NCBI GenBank assembly: GCA_013112715.1
Contig: JABFGB010000027.1
Span: 20,519 to 84,518 of the forward strand
Origin: Chloroflexota bacterium
GTDB lineage: Bacteria > Chloroflexota > Anaerolineae > Aggregatilineales > J027
DNA length: 64,000 nt
Reading direction: 5' to 3'
Part shown: piece after piece, positions 17,167-25,542 of the stretch
Layout: every line of letters begins with the position of its first letter
How positions within the stretch are numbered: position 1 is the stretch's first letter
Program-made: the position numbers and the translations under genes
Notes under the pieces: generated by a model
The model's input: the letters and a program-made list of their open reading frames with translations, nothing else
Told to the model about the DNA's origin: nothing
Database searches by the model: none

Positions 17167-18012
17167 CTAGCGATTTTCACGCGCCAACGCACTCGCCAAT
17201 TGCGTGCTGATGAGTTCGAGCATCAGCACATCTTTGGGGTTAATCTCCCCCGGCTTTTCTTTGCAGGCAAACACCACCCCAAAACGCAGCGTCGTCCCCA
17301 CTGGAACCGCTACCCCTACCCCGTAGCGCCCTTTGGAAATAAAGGGATGGTTGGGGGTATCCTCTTGGGTCACAATCTTGCTTTGCCCATTTTGCGCCAC
17401 CCATCCCAATAAGCTGGTGTTGTATTCAAGGCGGTTTGGGGCCAAACTTGTGACCGAAGACGGCCCTTCTTGTGCCGAAAGGGTCAACATCGGCGCTTCG
17501 GTTGGCGTAATCGTATAAAACGCCACGTAATCATAGCCCAATTCCAAAATGGCACTCACCGCCGCCTGTGATTTGGCTGGGCCTTTGGCGCGGGTCAGCG
17601 ATTTGGCAAATTGGCGCACCGGGGGGAGCGTATCGGCCCGTAAGGTTTCCAATCGGCGGTCTTCAAACAAGCGTTTAATGACCTTAATGAGTTCATCGTT
17701 TTTGAAGGGTTCAGTTGAAACGTCATCGGCCCGCCCCGGCATCCCAAAATCGGCTTCTTCATCCACCAAGACAATCAACAGACGGGGATGACTTTGGCGA
17801 AGTTCTTTTACCAACGTATGAACATCACCCAATCCATTATCTACCACCAACACATCCGAGCGTTTCGTCTTATCAGCCAGTGCCTCATGGATTTTTTCAA
17901 TGCTGGTCACCAGATTGACCGCAAATTTTGGCTCCGTATTGAGATTTTCACGGTAACGCGCAATGGATTGCAGCCGAATTGCAACCAGCAGGTGGATTTT
18001 GGGGGATGTCAT
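17167..18012 (-). CDS. Receiver-like plus GAF-domain protein
   Basis: The N-terminal 120 residues fold like a response-regulator receiver: IHLLVAIRLQSIARYRENL, VLVVDNGLGDVHTLVKEL with an Asp at the usual site, and IVLVDEEADFG. Some usual acidic-pocket residues are missing, so phosphorylation is uncertain. Residues about 135-280 form a GAF domain (GYDYVAFYTITPTEAPMLTL, LLGWVAQNGQSKIV, RYGVGVAVPV). No DNA-binding or catalytic output domain is present. It begins the minus-strand run with the two kinases and the sigma factor, 27 bases before the fused kinase. A sensing role for that operon is inferred. Confidence 0.65.
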   Translation of the reverse strand: MTSPKIHLLVAIRLQSIARYRENLNTEPKFAVNLVTSIEKIHEALADKTKRSDVLVVDNGLGDVHTLVKELRQSHPRLLIVLVDEEADFGMPGRADDVSTEPFKNDELIKVIKRLFEDRRLETLRADTLPPVRQFAKSLTRAKGPAKSQAAVSAILELGYDYVAFYTITPTEAPMLTLSAQEGPSSVTSLAPNRLEYNTSLLGWVAQNGQSKIVTQEDTPNHPFISKGRYGVGVAVPVGTTLRFGVVFACKEKPGEINPKDVLMLELISTQLASALARENR

Positions 18013-18159
18013 AACGTAAATCACGCCTCAAACGATAAACGGATAGATGCACAATTATAGCACCTACCCGTCAAATCCGAATTTCTAAATTAGGAAATTG
18101 GCAATTACCATCAATATCGAGATACTCCCCGTCGCTGCGTCGGAGAGGCGGTTGGGGGG

Positions 18160-18336
18160 TTCTCAAGGGTAGGTTTATCGCAGGACGCCAGAGAATAAAT
18201 TCTCCGGCTACCGCTGCAAAGTCGGTTGAAGCCGACTAGGGAAGTGAATCATATCCCTAGTCCAATGAATTGGACTTTGCAAGGATAACCGCCGACTTCA
18301 GTCGGTGGGTCAAAAACAAAAACCTACCCTTGAGAA
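18160..18336. repeat. MITE-like element, copy B
   Basis: Perfect 17-bp terminal inverted repeats, TTCTCAAGGGTAGGTTT at 18160-18176 and its complement at 18320-18336, bound a chain of short hairpins: AGTCGG-TTGAAG-CCGACT, CTAGGGA-n11-TCCCTAG, AGTCCAA-TGAA-TTGGACT and CCGAC-TTCA-GTCGG. The ends match copy A. Just outside, 18121-18157 resembles the GTCGGAGAGG...GTTGGGGG dispersed repeats seen in such genomes. The region between the GAF protein start and the histidine kinase stop (about 340 bases) holds nothing else that I can support. Confidence 0.78.
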
Positions 18337-18353
18337 GGGTTAGGGGGTGAGGT

Positions 18354-19520
18354 CTATTTCACTGGTGGAACCGGGCGTTTGAGCGGAATCACCACCCGAA
18401 TGGTTGTGCCTTTGCCTTCTTGACTTTCAATCTGCATAAAACCGCGCAGTTGGTTCGCCCGCTGTTCCATATTACGCAGACCAAAATGATCTTGATTCAA
18501 GATTTCCGCCGTATTAAACCCGATCCCGTTGTCGTGTACGATAACATACAAATCCTCATCCTCGACGGCCACGTGTACATCGGCTCTGGATGCTTTGGCG
18601 TGACGGGCCACATTCGCCAATGCTTCCCGAATAATCTGGGAGAGCGAGTGACGTTGGGCATCCGTCAAGGCCGGTAGCTCCTCCGAAATGGACAGTGCCA
18701 CCTCTACCCCTGCAAAATCGCGGAAATGCTCGGCAAGGTTGGCAATTTGCTGATGGAAGGTGCTGCTCTGCACATCGGTGGGGCGGCGCAAATCGCGGAT
18801 ATAGCCCCGGATACTCTCAATAATGTTGTTTAAATCCTGCACAATAGATTGAAAGCGCGTTTCTTCTTCGGGGGTCAAATGCGTTTTACCCCGCATAATT
18901 TCTAGTTTCATCCCTACCGCATATATTTCTTGGATGACCCCATCATGCAAGTCCATGCCGATACGATCTCGCTCACGGTGCAGAGCGACGGTTTGTAACT
19001 GCTGATGCAAACGGGCGTTTTCGATGGCGATGGCGGCAAATGTCGCAAAAAACACCACCAACCGCTCATCGTCTTCATCAAAAGGCTTGCCATCCAAACG
19101 ATCACATAAATAGAGATTACCGAGCCGTTGATGATTGCGACCCTCAATTGGCACACCCAGAAAAGTCTTCATAAATGGGTGATTTTGAACAAAACCACTG
19201 GAACGGGGATCAGCATTGAGATCATTGAGGCGAATCGGATAATCGGTATCAAACAACGCCCCCAATAAACCTAACCCCTCTGGTTCATGTTCAATTCCGC
19301 GTGCAACGGCTGGATGCAACCCGGATGTAATGAATGCTCGTAAACCCCCTTCATCAGAAGGCACGCCCACCGCTGCATATTTCGCTCCCACCAATTCACG
19401 TACTACATCGGCGATGCTTTGTAGTGTACGGGGCAGGCTTAAACCCCGGATCACATCACTGGCGGCTCTGGTCAGCAAATCTATCGTGGAAGGCGAAGAA
19501 GATAGATGTTCTGTGGGCAT
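18354..19520 (-). CDS. GAF-domain histidine kinase, NarL-partner (HisKA_3) type
   Basis: Residues about 20-180 form a GAF domain (IRLNDLNADPRSSGF, FLGVPIEGRNHQRLGNLYL). The dimerisation helix carries RDRIGMDLHDGVIQEIYAVG with the phospho-acceptor His. The ATPase domain shows REALANVARHAKAS, VHDNGIGFN and HFGLRNMEQRANQLRG. This is the LiaS/DegS-type kinase class that pairs with LuxR-type regulators, and such a regulator is transcribed divergently 140 bases away. The ATG at 19520 has GGGAGAAG at proper spacing. An in-frame alternative start at 19553 lacks it. No membrane helix is seen, so the signal is cytoplasmic. Confidence 0.88.
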   Translation of the reverse strand: MPTEHLSSSPSTIDLLTRAASDVIRGLSLPRTLQSIADVVRELVGAKYAAVGVPSDEGGLRAFITSGLHPAVARGIEHEPEGLGLLGALFDTDYPIRLNDLNADPRSSGFVQNHPFMKTFLGVPIEGRNHQRLGNLYLCDRLDGKPFDEDDERLVVFFATFAAIAIENARLHQQLQTVALHRERDRIGMDLHDGVIQEIYAVGMKLEIMRGKTHLTPEEETRFQSIVQDLNNIIESIRGYIRDLRRPTDVQSSTFHQQIANLAEHFRDFAGVEVALSISEELPALTDAQRHSLSQIIREALANVARHAKASRADVHVAVEDEDLYVIVHDNGIGFNTAEILNQDHFGLRNMEQRANQLRGFMQIESQEGKGTTIRVVIPLKRPVPPVK

Positions 19521-19561
19521 GACGATGACTTCTCCCTGTAAAAAAGTAGGCAATTCGGATT

Positions 19562-19590
19562 ATCATAATGCTACAAAACGTACTTGTCAC
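19562..19590 (-). promoter_or_regulatory. Sigma-70-like promoter of the histidine kinase gene
   Basis: On the minus strand GTGACA (19590-19585) and TATGAT (19567-19562) are 17 bases apart, about 45 bases before the kinase ATG. A plus-strand TATAAT at 19591-19596 abuts it and may serve the divergent regulator gene, although its -35 box is poor. The pair may share control through this 140-base region. Confidence 0.5.
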
Positions 19591-19660
19591 TATAATAGGG
19601 CAAGTAGTCATCTTCCTTACGTGCAGAAAAGCACTTGATACAAGTTCTGGAGAGAGCGCA

Positions 19661-20350
19661 GTGTCTCATTTACGAATCATCATCGCCGACGATCATGCGG
19701 TCGTGCGGGCTGGACTCAAGGCCTTATTGGAAAACGAAGCCGAATTCTCAGTCGTGGCTGAGGCCAACAGCGGCGAAGAAGCCGTCCAGCTTGCCCTAAC
19801 GTATGAACCAGACATTGTGCTTATGGACATCCGGATGCCGGGGGGTATTTCTGGCATTGAGGCCTGTGAGCAAATTCTGAAAAACAAAGCCAAAATTAAA
19901 GTGGTCATGTTAACCTCCTATGCCGAAGACGAACTCGTGATGGATGCCATTCGCGCCGGGGCGGTCGGTTATGTCCTGAAGCGGGTAGACAGCGGCAAAT
20001 TGATTGATGACATCCGGGCCGTTGCTGCCGGGGATGCCGTTATTGATACCGCCGTCACCAAGAGCCTGCTGAACGAAGTGCGTGAAGCCGCCCATATCAA
20101 AGAAGCCTCTGCTTTTGCCGAACTCAGCGAACGGGAATTGCATATTCTTGCCCTCATCGCACGCGGCCTGACCAATCGTGAAATCGCCCAAAAGCTCTAT
20201 TTAGGCGAAGGCACAGTGCGGAACTACGTCGGCAAGATTCTCAGCACCCTGCATGTCGCCAATCGTGCCGAGGCCGCCGTGTTTGCCGTCAAACACCACA
20301 TTGAACGGTATGTCCCCGCCGACAGCGAAGGGCCATCTTCGGAAGAATAG
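19661..20350 (+). CDS. NarL/FixJ-family response regulator
   Basis: The receiver domain occupies residues 1-120: IIIADDHAVVRAGLKALLE gives the acidic pair, IVLMDIRMPG the phospho-acceptor Asp, MLTSYAED the Thr/Ser site and GYVLKRV the conserved Lys. The LuxR-type helix-turn-helix follows near 160-215: LSERELHILALIARGLTNRE, then GEGTVRNYVGKILSTLHVAN. The chosen start is a GTG at 19661 with GGAGAGAG just upstream. A longer in-frame start at 19568 would add 31 residues that do not fit the receiver fold. It is the likely partner of the divergent kinase and is followed after 6 bases by a RidA gene. Confidence 0.9.
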   Translation: MSHLRIIIADDHAVVRAGLKALLENEAEFSVVAEANSGEEAVQLALTYEPDIVLMDIRMPGGISGIEACEQILKNKAKIKVVMLTSYAEDELVMDAIRAGAVGYVLKRVDSGKLIDDIRAVAAGDAVIDTAVTKSLLNEVREAAHIKEASAFAELSERELHILALIARGLTNREIAQKLYLGEGTVRNYVGKILSTLHVANRAEAAVFAVKHHIERYVPADSEGPSSEE

Positions 20351-20356
20351 GCCACC

Positions 20357-20755
20357 ATGACCAAAACCAACCGCCAGAATGTTTCCTCTGGTACGCAATG
20401 GGAAAGCATCGTCGGCTATTCACGCGCGGTGCGGATCGGCAATATCATCGAGGTCGCTGGCACTACCGCCGTTGATGAACAAGGCCATGTCATCGGCGGG
20501 TCTGACCCCTATGAACAGGCCAAATTCATCTTCACCAAGATCGAAAAAGCATTGAAAGAGGCCGGGGCGACTATGCAAGACGTGGTGCGAACCCGCATGT
20601 TTGTCATCAATGTGGCCGATTGGGAGGCGATTGGTAGGGCGCACGGCGAGTTTTTCCGTGACATCCGACCAGCCGCAACAATGGTGGAGGTGAGCGCCCT
20701 GATTGACTCACGCCTCTTGGTCGAAATCGAGGTCAGCGCCATCCTATCTGAATAG
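20357..20755 (+). CDS. RidA family (YjgF/YER057c/UK114) protein
   Basis: The 132-residue protein matches the RidA family of trimeric proteins, which hydrolyse reactive enamine/imine intermediates from PLP enzymes. Motifs include [40 protein letters not shown] and [14 protein letters not shown], whose Arg is the expected catalytic site, and [19 protein letters not shown] near the end. It begins 6 bases after the response regulator stop, so the two are probably cotranscribed. A mechanistic link to the regulator is not known. The aminotransferase at 9270-10382 is one possible source of its substrates. Confidence 0.88.
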   Translation: MTKTNRQNVSSGTQWESIVGYSRAVRIGNIIEVAGTTAVDEQGHVIGGSDPYEQAKFIFTKIEKALKEAGATMQDVVRTRMFVINVADWEAIGRAHGEFFRDIRPAATMVEVSALIDSRLLVEIEVSAILSE

Positions 20756-20840
20756 TTTGCCCTAGAGGGGAGCATAATCTCTCTGGGTAATGGAATTCCA
20801 CCTATTCAGGCATAGAAAATGCACCATAGGGGGTGAGAGC

Positions 20841-21533
20841 GTGTTCGTCCTAAAAAACACAATATATCTGTTAACCGCAGTATCCATGATATTAGCCGGG
20901 AATTGCAATATCCTTTCTTCAAATCAATTCACCAGTGGTAGTTCGCTTCAGAATGCCGTACTTAGTGAAATGATTCCTCTCGATAAATGTAATGAGCCAT
21001 GCTTGTTTGGGGCACCTCTTGAAAACCTAACTTATGATGAAGTACATGAACTTTTAATCCATCACCCTTTCACTAGCGACGCCATTTTTACTTTTGAGCC
21101 TAACCGTATAATTTGGACATGGCCTCAAAGTAAAATGCCTATGCTACTTTCCGATGGATATAGCGGTTTGTCATATTTCTACGATTTGAATCGCATCACA
21201 TTTGAACAGGGGAAAGTATCCGAGATAGCTATCGCCTTTGGCTATTCGCTGAAAGATATTATCCAGAGATTTGGTAATGAGTTTGCCATCTATCCTTATG
21301 TATCAACAATGCGAGCGGGGGACAGTTATATTTTAAAGTTCGCTGGAATTGATGGGTGGTTTCGAGCACTTCATAATTGCGACCTTCCTCATTTCACTCC
21401 AGAAACGTTTGTGGTTATGTATCTATACTTCTCTAATTACGTCCCCGACTATGTGAATCAGGGAGTTCCTCCCGTCAAGTGGGTAGGCTATGAAACCCAA
21501 ATTCAAGGGTGTTCGGCTTTTATTCCGGGATGA
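20841..21533 (+). CDS. Hypothetical secreted or membrane-tethered protein with CxxPC motif
   Basis: The product has about 230 residues. It starts with a hydrophobic segment, VLKNTIYLLTAVSMILAGNC, which is a signal peptide or anchor. A cysteine follows, but the preceding Asn is not a standard lipobox residue. The early mature part has CNEPCLFGAPLENLTYDEV, similar to a CxxPCxxGIxPGxT pattern I associate with secreted Chloroflexi proteins. Two more cysteines lie near the C-terminus. A GTG at 20841 with GGGGGTGAG just before it fits better than the start at 20790. Function unknown. Confidence 0.55.
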   Translation: MFVLKNTIYLLTAVSMILAGNCNILSSNQFTSGSSLQNAVLSEMIPLDKCNEPCLFGAPLENLTYDEVHELLIHHPFTSDAIFTFEPNRIIWTWPQSKMPMLLSDGYSGLSYFYDLNRITFEQGKVSEIAIAFGYSLKDIIQRFGNEFAIYPYVSTMRAGDSYILKFAGIDGWFRALHNCDLPHFTPETFVVMYLYFSNYVPDYVNQGVPPVKWVGYETQIQGCSAFIPG

Positions 21534-21572
21534 GCAACTTTTGGGTCTGTCGTTCTTCTAAAATAGGCAATA

Positions 21573-21605
21573 CCATAATTTTGCATTCCGAACGGACAAT
21601 TATGG
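21573..21605. other. Inverted repeat between convergent genes
   Basis: CCATAATT at 21573-21580 pairs with AATTATGG at 21598-21605 around 17 bases. It sits between two convergent genes and could end transcription, but neither side has a T-run. Confidence 0.35.
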
Positions 21606-21679
21606 CGCTCAATTATATCAAATGACACCACTTGACAAGTACACCCCGTTTCATCGCCACCACACATAGCAGCGTTAGC

Positions 21680-22279
21680 TCAGGGCCGTATCAACTGTAA
21701 GGCGTGTTTTAGCATCTGCAAATCATTACTCAATAACCCCGCCAAGTTGCGCCCCGCATTCACCAAAAACTCCAAACGCTCATCATCAGGCCGTGCATCC
21801 GCCGCGCTCCGAATCACCGCCGCCAACAATTCAATGTTATTCGGCACCCCCCCGGCGCTCAAAATCAGCCTAAAAAAGTCTATTTGCTGCGTAATCACAT
21901 AAATCTGATCGGTATTGCACAACATGACCGGATCAAGGCTTAACGGTGGGCGTGGCGGCAAGCTGTTAAATAGCCGAGCATCCTGCACATAGGCAATACT
22001 TAAGACATCAATCTCGACGGGTACAAGCCGATTCACCCGCTGATCCCGCACCGCCGCCGGGTTCATATCACTTGCCATAATCAACTGCCGCACCAACGGG
22101 TCATCCTGAATTTTGATCGAGGTAATGACCCCGATAATGGTCAAATCGTCGTTGCTGTGCTGGTTATAGCTCTGCACAAACGAGCCAAATGTAGGGTACA
22201 ACACGTCTTGGCTGCGTGTCCCAAAAGTGAATCCTTCGGTACTGGCTCGTAAGACATGCCCGATTTCAAATGCTTCCAT
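21680..22279 (-). CDS. HAS-barrel-like protein, NurA operon
   Basis: The 199-residue protein begins EIGHVLRASTEGFTFGTRSQ, followed by DLTIIGVITSIKIQDDPLVR. This beta-barrel pattern resembles the HAS domain that precedes the HerA ATPase. The rest is helical (DFFRLILSAGGVPNNIELLA), ending in a helix of basic and hydrophobic residues. No Walker motif exists, so it is not the ATPase. It starts 9 bases after the NurA stop, so the two proteins probably work together on DNA. The barrel call is by pattern only. Confidence 0.6.
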   Translation of the reverse strand: MEAFEIGHVLRASTEGFTFGTRSQDVLYPTFGSFVQSYNQHSNDDLTIIGVITSIKIQDDPLVRQLIMASDMNPAAVRDQRVNRLVPVEIDVLSIAYVQDARLFNSLPPRPPLSLDPVMLCNTDQIYVITQQIDFFRLILSAGGVPNNIELLAAVIRSAADARPDDERLEFLVNAGRNLAGLLSNDLQMLKHALQLIRP

Positions 22280-22288
22280 AGCTCACCT

Positions 22289-23545
22289 CTAGCGTTTTTT
22301 GTGATTGAACTGCCCAAAGGATTGGCGGCCTGTACGGGTTTGTAGCTTGCCCGTCAGCTTGGCGGATTCCTCAATTTCATGTTTATGGCGCAGCAGTTCC
22401 GTCCGAATCAATTCTTCTAACATGGCCCGTTCGGGCGTGCGAATCACCGCGATTTCGTCCGCACGGGTCAGCGCATAGGGATAATTTCCCATCATCTGGC
22501 ACTGTCCAATAATCAGCGCATGGACTTCATTGACCGCCTCACGGGATCGCGCCACCCACATCGGAATTTCAACGCGGCCTAAATGGGCATTCCCATGCCG
22601 TCCCACGTTGAGATAGAAATAAACAATCTCGTGGCTTTCCCCGATTAAATTACGATAATTTTTGTTCTGGGGGCTTTGCTGAATCATCAAGGCCGAACGC
22701 TCCCCCGGCTTCAAAATCCGCTTAAACAGCCATTGATCGTCCAGCCCTTCATAATCACCGGGGGTTTGCAACACCGAGCGCCGCACATCCTCCTCATTCA
22801 GCGAGAGCAGGTGCAGCAGGGCGACTACAAAACGGCTGGTGGGGCGGTCAATATAGCCCGCCAAACTCGTGTTATGTTGATGGCGGGTGAAGGTGGCGGT
22901 GTGGGTATCATGCAGATGTACCATCGCGCCATGATAATCTTTTTCGAGCAGATTACCCTCCGGTACATCCCGCCCCAACCAGAACAACAGCGGCCCATCT
23001 GACAGCGCCAGAATTGCTTGGTTATTATCGCGGTGCCCCCATGCCGCGTTCGCCAATGCCTGCATCTCACCAACGGTGCGCCGTGCATTCACTGTCGCAT
23101 TGGTGATTAATTGGTCGTGCGGATCGCGGATGTCTGAATCGGCATAATACAAGACGGGTTCGCTGTATTCTTGGGGTAGTTGATTATCCCCATGATAAAA
23201 CGTAAATCGCCCTATATTGGTCAAATAATAAAAGGCCGCCCCGTGAATATCGGGGTAAATTTGTGAGCCATCTACAGCAACAATGGTGGCTTTATCAGGT
23301 GTTTTGGGCAGTTCATAGCGGCCCGTCAGCAACTCGCCATCTATTGAAATTGGCGCGGCCCCACGATAGCCTGCATCCCGGTCACGCGCCAATTGGATGC
23401 GCTCGTAAATCGCCGCGTTGTCATTCAATTCCATAAACTCATCAAAAGCCCGCTGACCCCGTTCGCTGATGTCCTCCATTTTATAGGACAGCGCCCGGCC
23501 CATTCTTTGGACTTGGGGCAGCACTTTGGCATATTCGAGCGCCAT
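22289..23545 (-). CDS. nurA: NurA-domain nuclease
   Basis: NurA enzymes are Mn-dependent 5'-3' nucleases that work with HerA at DNA ends. In 418 residues, the first metal-binding motif is TIVAVDGSQIYPDIHG near residue 90 and the second AILALSDGPLLFWLG near 178. LAGYIDRPTSRFVVALLHLL near 225 and the final DEIAVIRTPERAMLEELIR also fit the family. An N-terminal helical stretch of about 60 residues precedes the domain. It starts at the base after the stop of the unknown gene upstream. HerA is not in this window. Confidence 0.82.
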   Translation of the reverse strand: MALEYAKVLPQVQRMGRALSYKMEDISERGQRAFDEFMELNDNAAIYERIQLARDRDAGYRGAAPISIDGELLTGRYELPKTPDKATIVAVDGSQIYPDIHGAAFYYLTNIGRFTFYHGDNQLPQEYSEPVLYYADSDIRDPHDQLITNATVNARRTVGEMQALANAAWGHRDNNQAILALSDGPLLFWLGRDVPEGNLLEKDYHGAMVHLHDTHTATFTRHQHNTSLAGYIDRPTSRFVVALLHLLSLNEEDVRRSVLQTPGDYEGLDDQWLFKRILKPGERSALMIQQSPQNKNYRNLIGESHEIVYFYLNVGRHGNAHLGRVEIPMWVARSREAVNEVHALIIGQCQMMGNYPYALTRADEIAVIRTPERAMLEELIRTELLRHKHEIEESAKLTGKLQTRTGRQSFGQFNHKKR

Positions 23546-24196
23546 CTATTCCCCTCTCCCCGCTGGCAGCCAGCGCAATCCGTTTGCCACCTGTTCAAAA
23601 TTATCGGGGTCGCGGCCCAATTTACGCAGGGCAGTGTCTTGGATAAAGCAGTTTCCTGATAAGAAGAATTTTTCACGGGCAGCAGCATCGGCAGCTAGCT
23701 CATCCACCAGATAACATTCTCCATTAAAATCAAAACTGCCGATCACAAATGGCATGGCTTCATACATCCGCAGCGCCACAAACCGATAAGCGTCCTCTAC
23801 TGCTTCTCGGACCCGTGCCGCCACTTTGGGATTTTCCAATGCCGACGTTGTAACCACCATTCCTGCTGGTAGATGTACCGAAAACCCCTCAAAAATCGAG
23901 CGGGTCGCCAGCACTTCAAAGCCAAGATGCACCTCATCCACACTCACAATCCCATATTGGCTGTAGGTGTCGGTGGGGGCGGGATAGCGAATTTTGGTGC
24001 GAGCAGGTTCGGCTTGACCGGGAGTGTAGCGATCTTCATATGGCCCGAAGACGCCATCTATTGACCAAAACGACTCCAACAGACGCGACCATTGGTTATC
24101 GCGCAGGGTGTCATAACTTAAATTGAGTTCATAGGTACCGCCTGACCAAAATTCGCGTGGATCGGCATGGGTGGGAATCTGAATGCGGGTACTCAT
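23546..24196 (-). CDS. Unknown protein of the NurA operon
   Basis: This 216-residue soluble protein has no domain I recognise. It has a central segment HLGFEVLATRSIFEGFSVHL and a helical region VAARVREAVEDAYRFVALRM. The ATG at 24196 is preceded by GGAAGGAA; an upstream in-frame TTG at 24220 adds eight residues without a better site. It lies 20 bases after the zinc-ribbon gene and directly abuts nurA, so it is a likely partner of the nuclease. Function unknown. Confidence 0.6.
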   Translation of the reverse strand: MSTRIQIPTHADPREFWSGGTYELNLSYDTLRDNQWSRLLESFWSIDGVFGPYEDRYTPGQAEPARTKIRYPAPTDTYSQYGIVSVDEVHLGFEVLATRSIFEGFSVHLPAGMVVTTSALENPKVAARVREAVEDAYRFVALRMYEAMPFVIGSFDFNGECYLVDELAADAAAREKFFLSGNCFIQDTALRKLGRDPDNFEQVANGLRWLPAGRGE

Positions 24197-24216
24197 CGGA
24201 ACACAGTTCCTTCCAC

Positions 24217-24930
24217 TCAAAATAGATTGGTGCTTCGGAGATATACGCTTTTATTATGGCATTTCGGGCAGGATGCAGGCGGTTTAATGGCTTCTTCGGT
24301 CTGCCGTTTTTGAAGCTGCTGCAAGCGAGTTGCGGATTCTTCAATGGCCGTTTTGACTGCCATCTCCCATTTGGGCAGGGAGGTGGGAAAATAATCCTCG
24401 TTTAAGAGGGTGGTTGGTGTGGTGAGTCCCAATTGTTCTCGAAATCCGGTAAAAAATCGCTGAATCGCCAAGACTTCGGCCTCAAGTAGTGATTGGGCTT
24501 GTTCGGATGTTTGTTTCTCTTGGCGAACGGCCTGCTGCTCGGCAGCGACCATGCGCCGCAAGTTTTCGAGCTGCTTCAATTTCCAAGTATGTATTTCAAG
24601 TTGGGGGCGCAAATAGAAAGGCAGTTGATTCAACACCTGTCCACCTTGCATCGTCCGTTTGCAAAGGGAGCATTTGGGTACAGGCACGGTTTGGGTCTCA
24701 CCAGAAAAATAGCGGATATAGGCCGTTTCGACATCCACCCCACGTTCCCATTCTGCCACAACATATACCGCCCGTCGGCCAACTTCTAAATGATCGGGGC
24801 AGAGATATTCCTCCCACAGCCCATTAATCAGGCCACTGCCATTTTCGCTGAATGGGACAAGGGCTTCAATGCAGGTCTGCCAATCGCACGCCGCGCAGAC
24901 AATTTCCCAGCGCAAAGTATCATTCAGCAA
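24217..24930 (-). CDS. Zinc-ribbon and coiled-coil protein of the NurA operon
   Basis: The protein has about 237 residues. Near the N-terminus is CAACDWQTC; CSLCKRTM lies near residue 85 and CPKCHNKSVYL at the C-terminus. The last two are CxxC knuckles that could bind zinc together. Between them a helical stretch (LKQLENLRRMVAAEQQAVRQ) predicts a coiled coil. The start is uncertain: a TTG at 24930 preceded by AGAGGG overlaps the fur gene by 11 bases, and a TTG at 24972 overlaps it by 53. Zinc ribbons plus a coiled coil suggest a nucleic acid or assembly role beside NurA. Confidence 0.55.
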   Translation of the reverse strand: MLNDTLRWEIVCAACDWQTCIEALVPFSENGSGLINGLWEEYLCPDHLEVGRRAVYVVAEWERGVDVETAYIRYFSGETQTVPVPKCSLCKRTMQGGQVLNQLPFYLRPQLEIHTWKLKQLENLRRMVAAEQQAVRQEKQTSEQAQSLLEAEVLAIQRFFTGFREQLGLTTPTTLLNEDYFPTSLPKWEMAVKTAIEESATRLQQLQKRQTEEAIKPPASCPKCHNKSVYLRSTNLF

Positions 24931-25381
24931 CGGCAGCACCCTCTTGAGTTCGGCAATCGGCACAGCGCCCAAAAAACTCTAATAGATGACCCTCAATCGA
25001 AAATCCAAATTGGCTTTCGAGATAACGTGTCAAATCACGCAGGGGGCATTCGTCAAAGTGCATGACCTTGCCGCAGTTCTGGCAAATTAAATGATGATGA
25101 TGTCCGCCCACCATGACCACATAACGCGCATTCACCCCACCTTGAAACGCCGGATGAATCAAACCGAGCCTCGTGAACAAATCGAGGGTGCGATAGACAC
25201 TCATCCGCCCAATCGAGGTGTCCCGCGCTGCCACACGATCCACCACTTCTGGCGCGGAAAGATGGGTATGCGATTCCAACAGCACCTCTGCTACCAAACG
25301 GCGTGGGGTCGTATATTTATAGCCCGCCTGATGCAAGATTTGCGCGAGTTCATTTTGTTGAGGGTCAGTTTCTTCAGCCAT
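24920..25381 (-). CDS. Fur-family metalloregulator
   Basis: The 153-residue repressor has a winged helix (YTTPRRLVAEVLLESHTHLS, then TSIGRMSVYRTLDLFTRLGL) and a metal-binding C-terminal half with GGHHHHLICQNCG and a second pair CADC. This places it in the Fur/Zur/PerR group; the metal cannot be told from sequence. It is the first gene of a five-gene minus-strand run including nurA, with an overlap to the next gene. That is an unusual setting for a Fur protein and suggests metal or peroxide control of the DNA-processing genes. Confidence 0.85.
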   Translation of the reverse strand: MAEETDPQQNELAQILHQAGYKYTTPRRLVAEVLLESHTHLSAPEVVDRVAARDTSIGRMSVYRTLDLFTRLGLIHPAFQGGVNARYVVMVGGHHHHLICQNCGKVMHFDECPLRDLTRYLESQFGFSIEGHLLEFFGRCADCRTQEGAAVAE

Positions 25382-25542
25382 GATAACCCTTGTTAGAATT
25401 TCGTTTCACTTTTCAGGATAACTCATTTGTGCTATTTACGGCAAGGCATAAAAAGCCACCCTGCCGCCCTTCTACAATTATCCGGCATAAATACTCTCAT
25501 TGTGGCATAATGGGGCAAAGAAATAAAGATTCGAGGTGGGTC

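Noticed and set aside
21680..22279. HerA ATPase
   Set aside because: The protein has the barrel-like N-terminus but no Walker A or B motif and only 199 residues.
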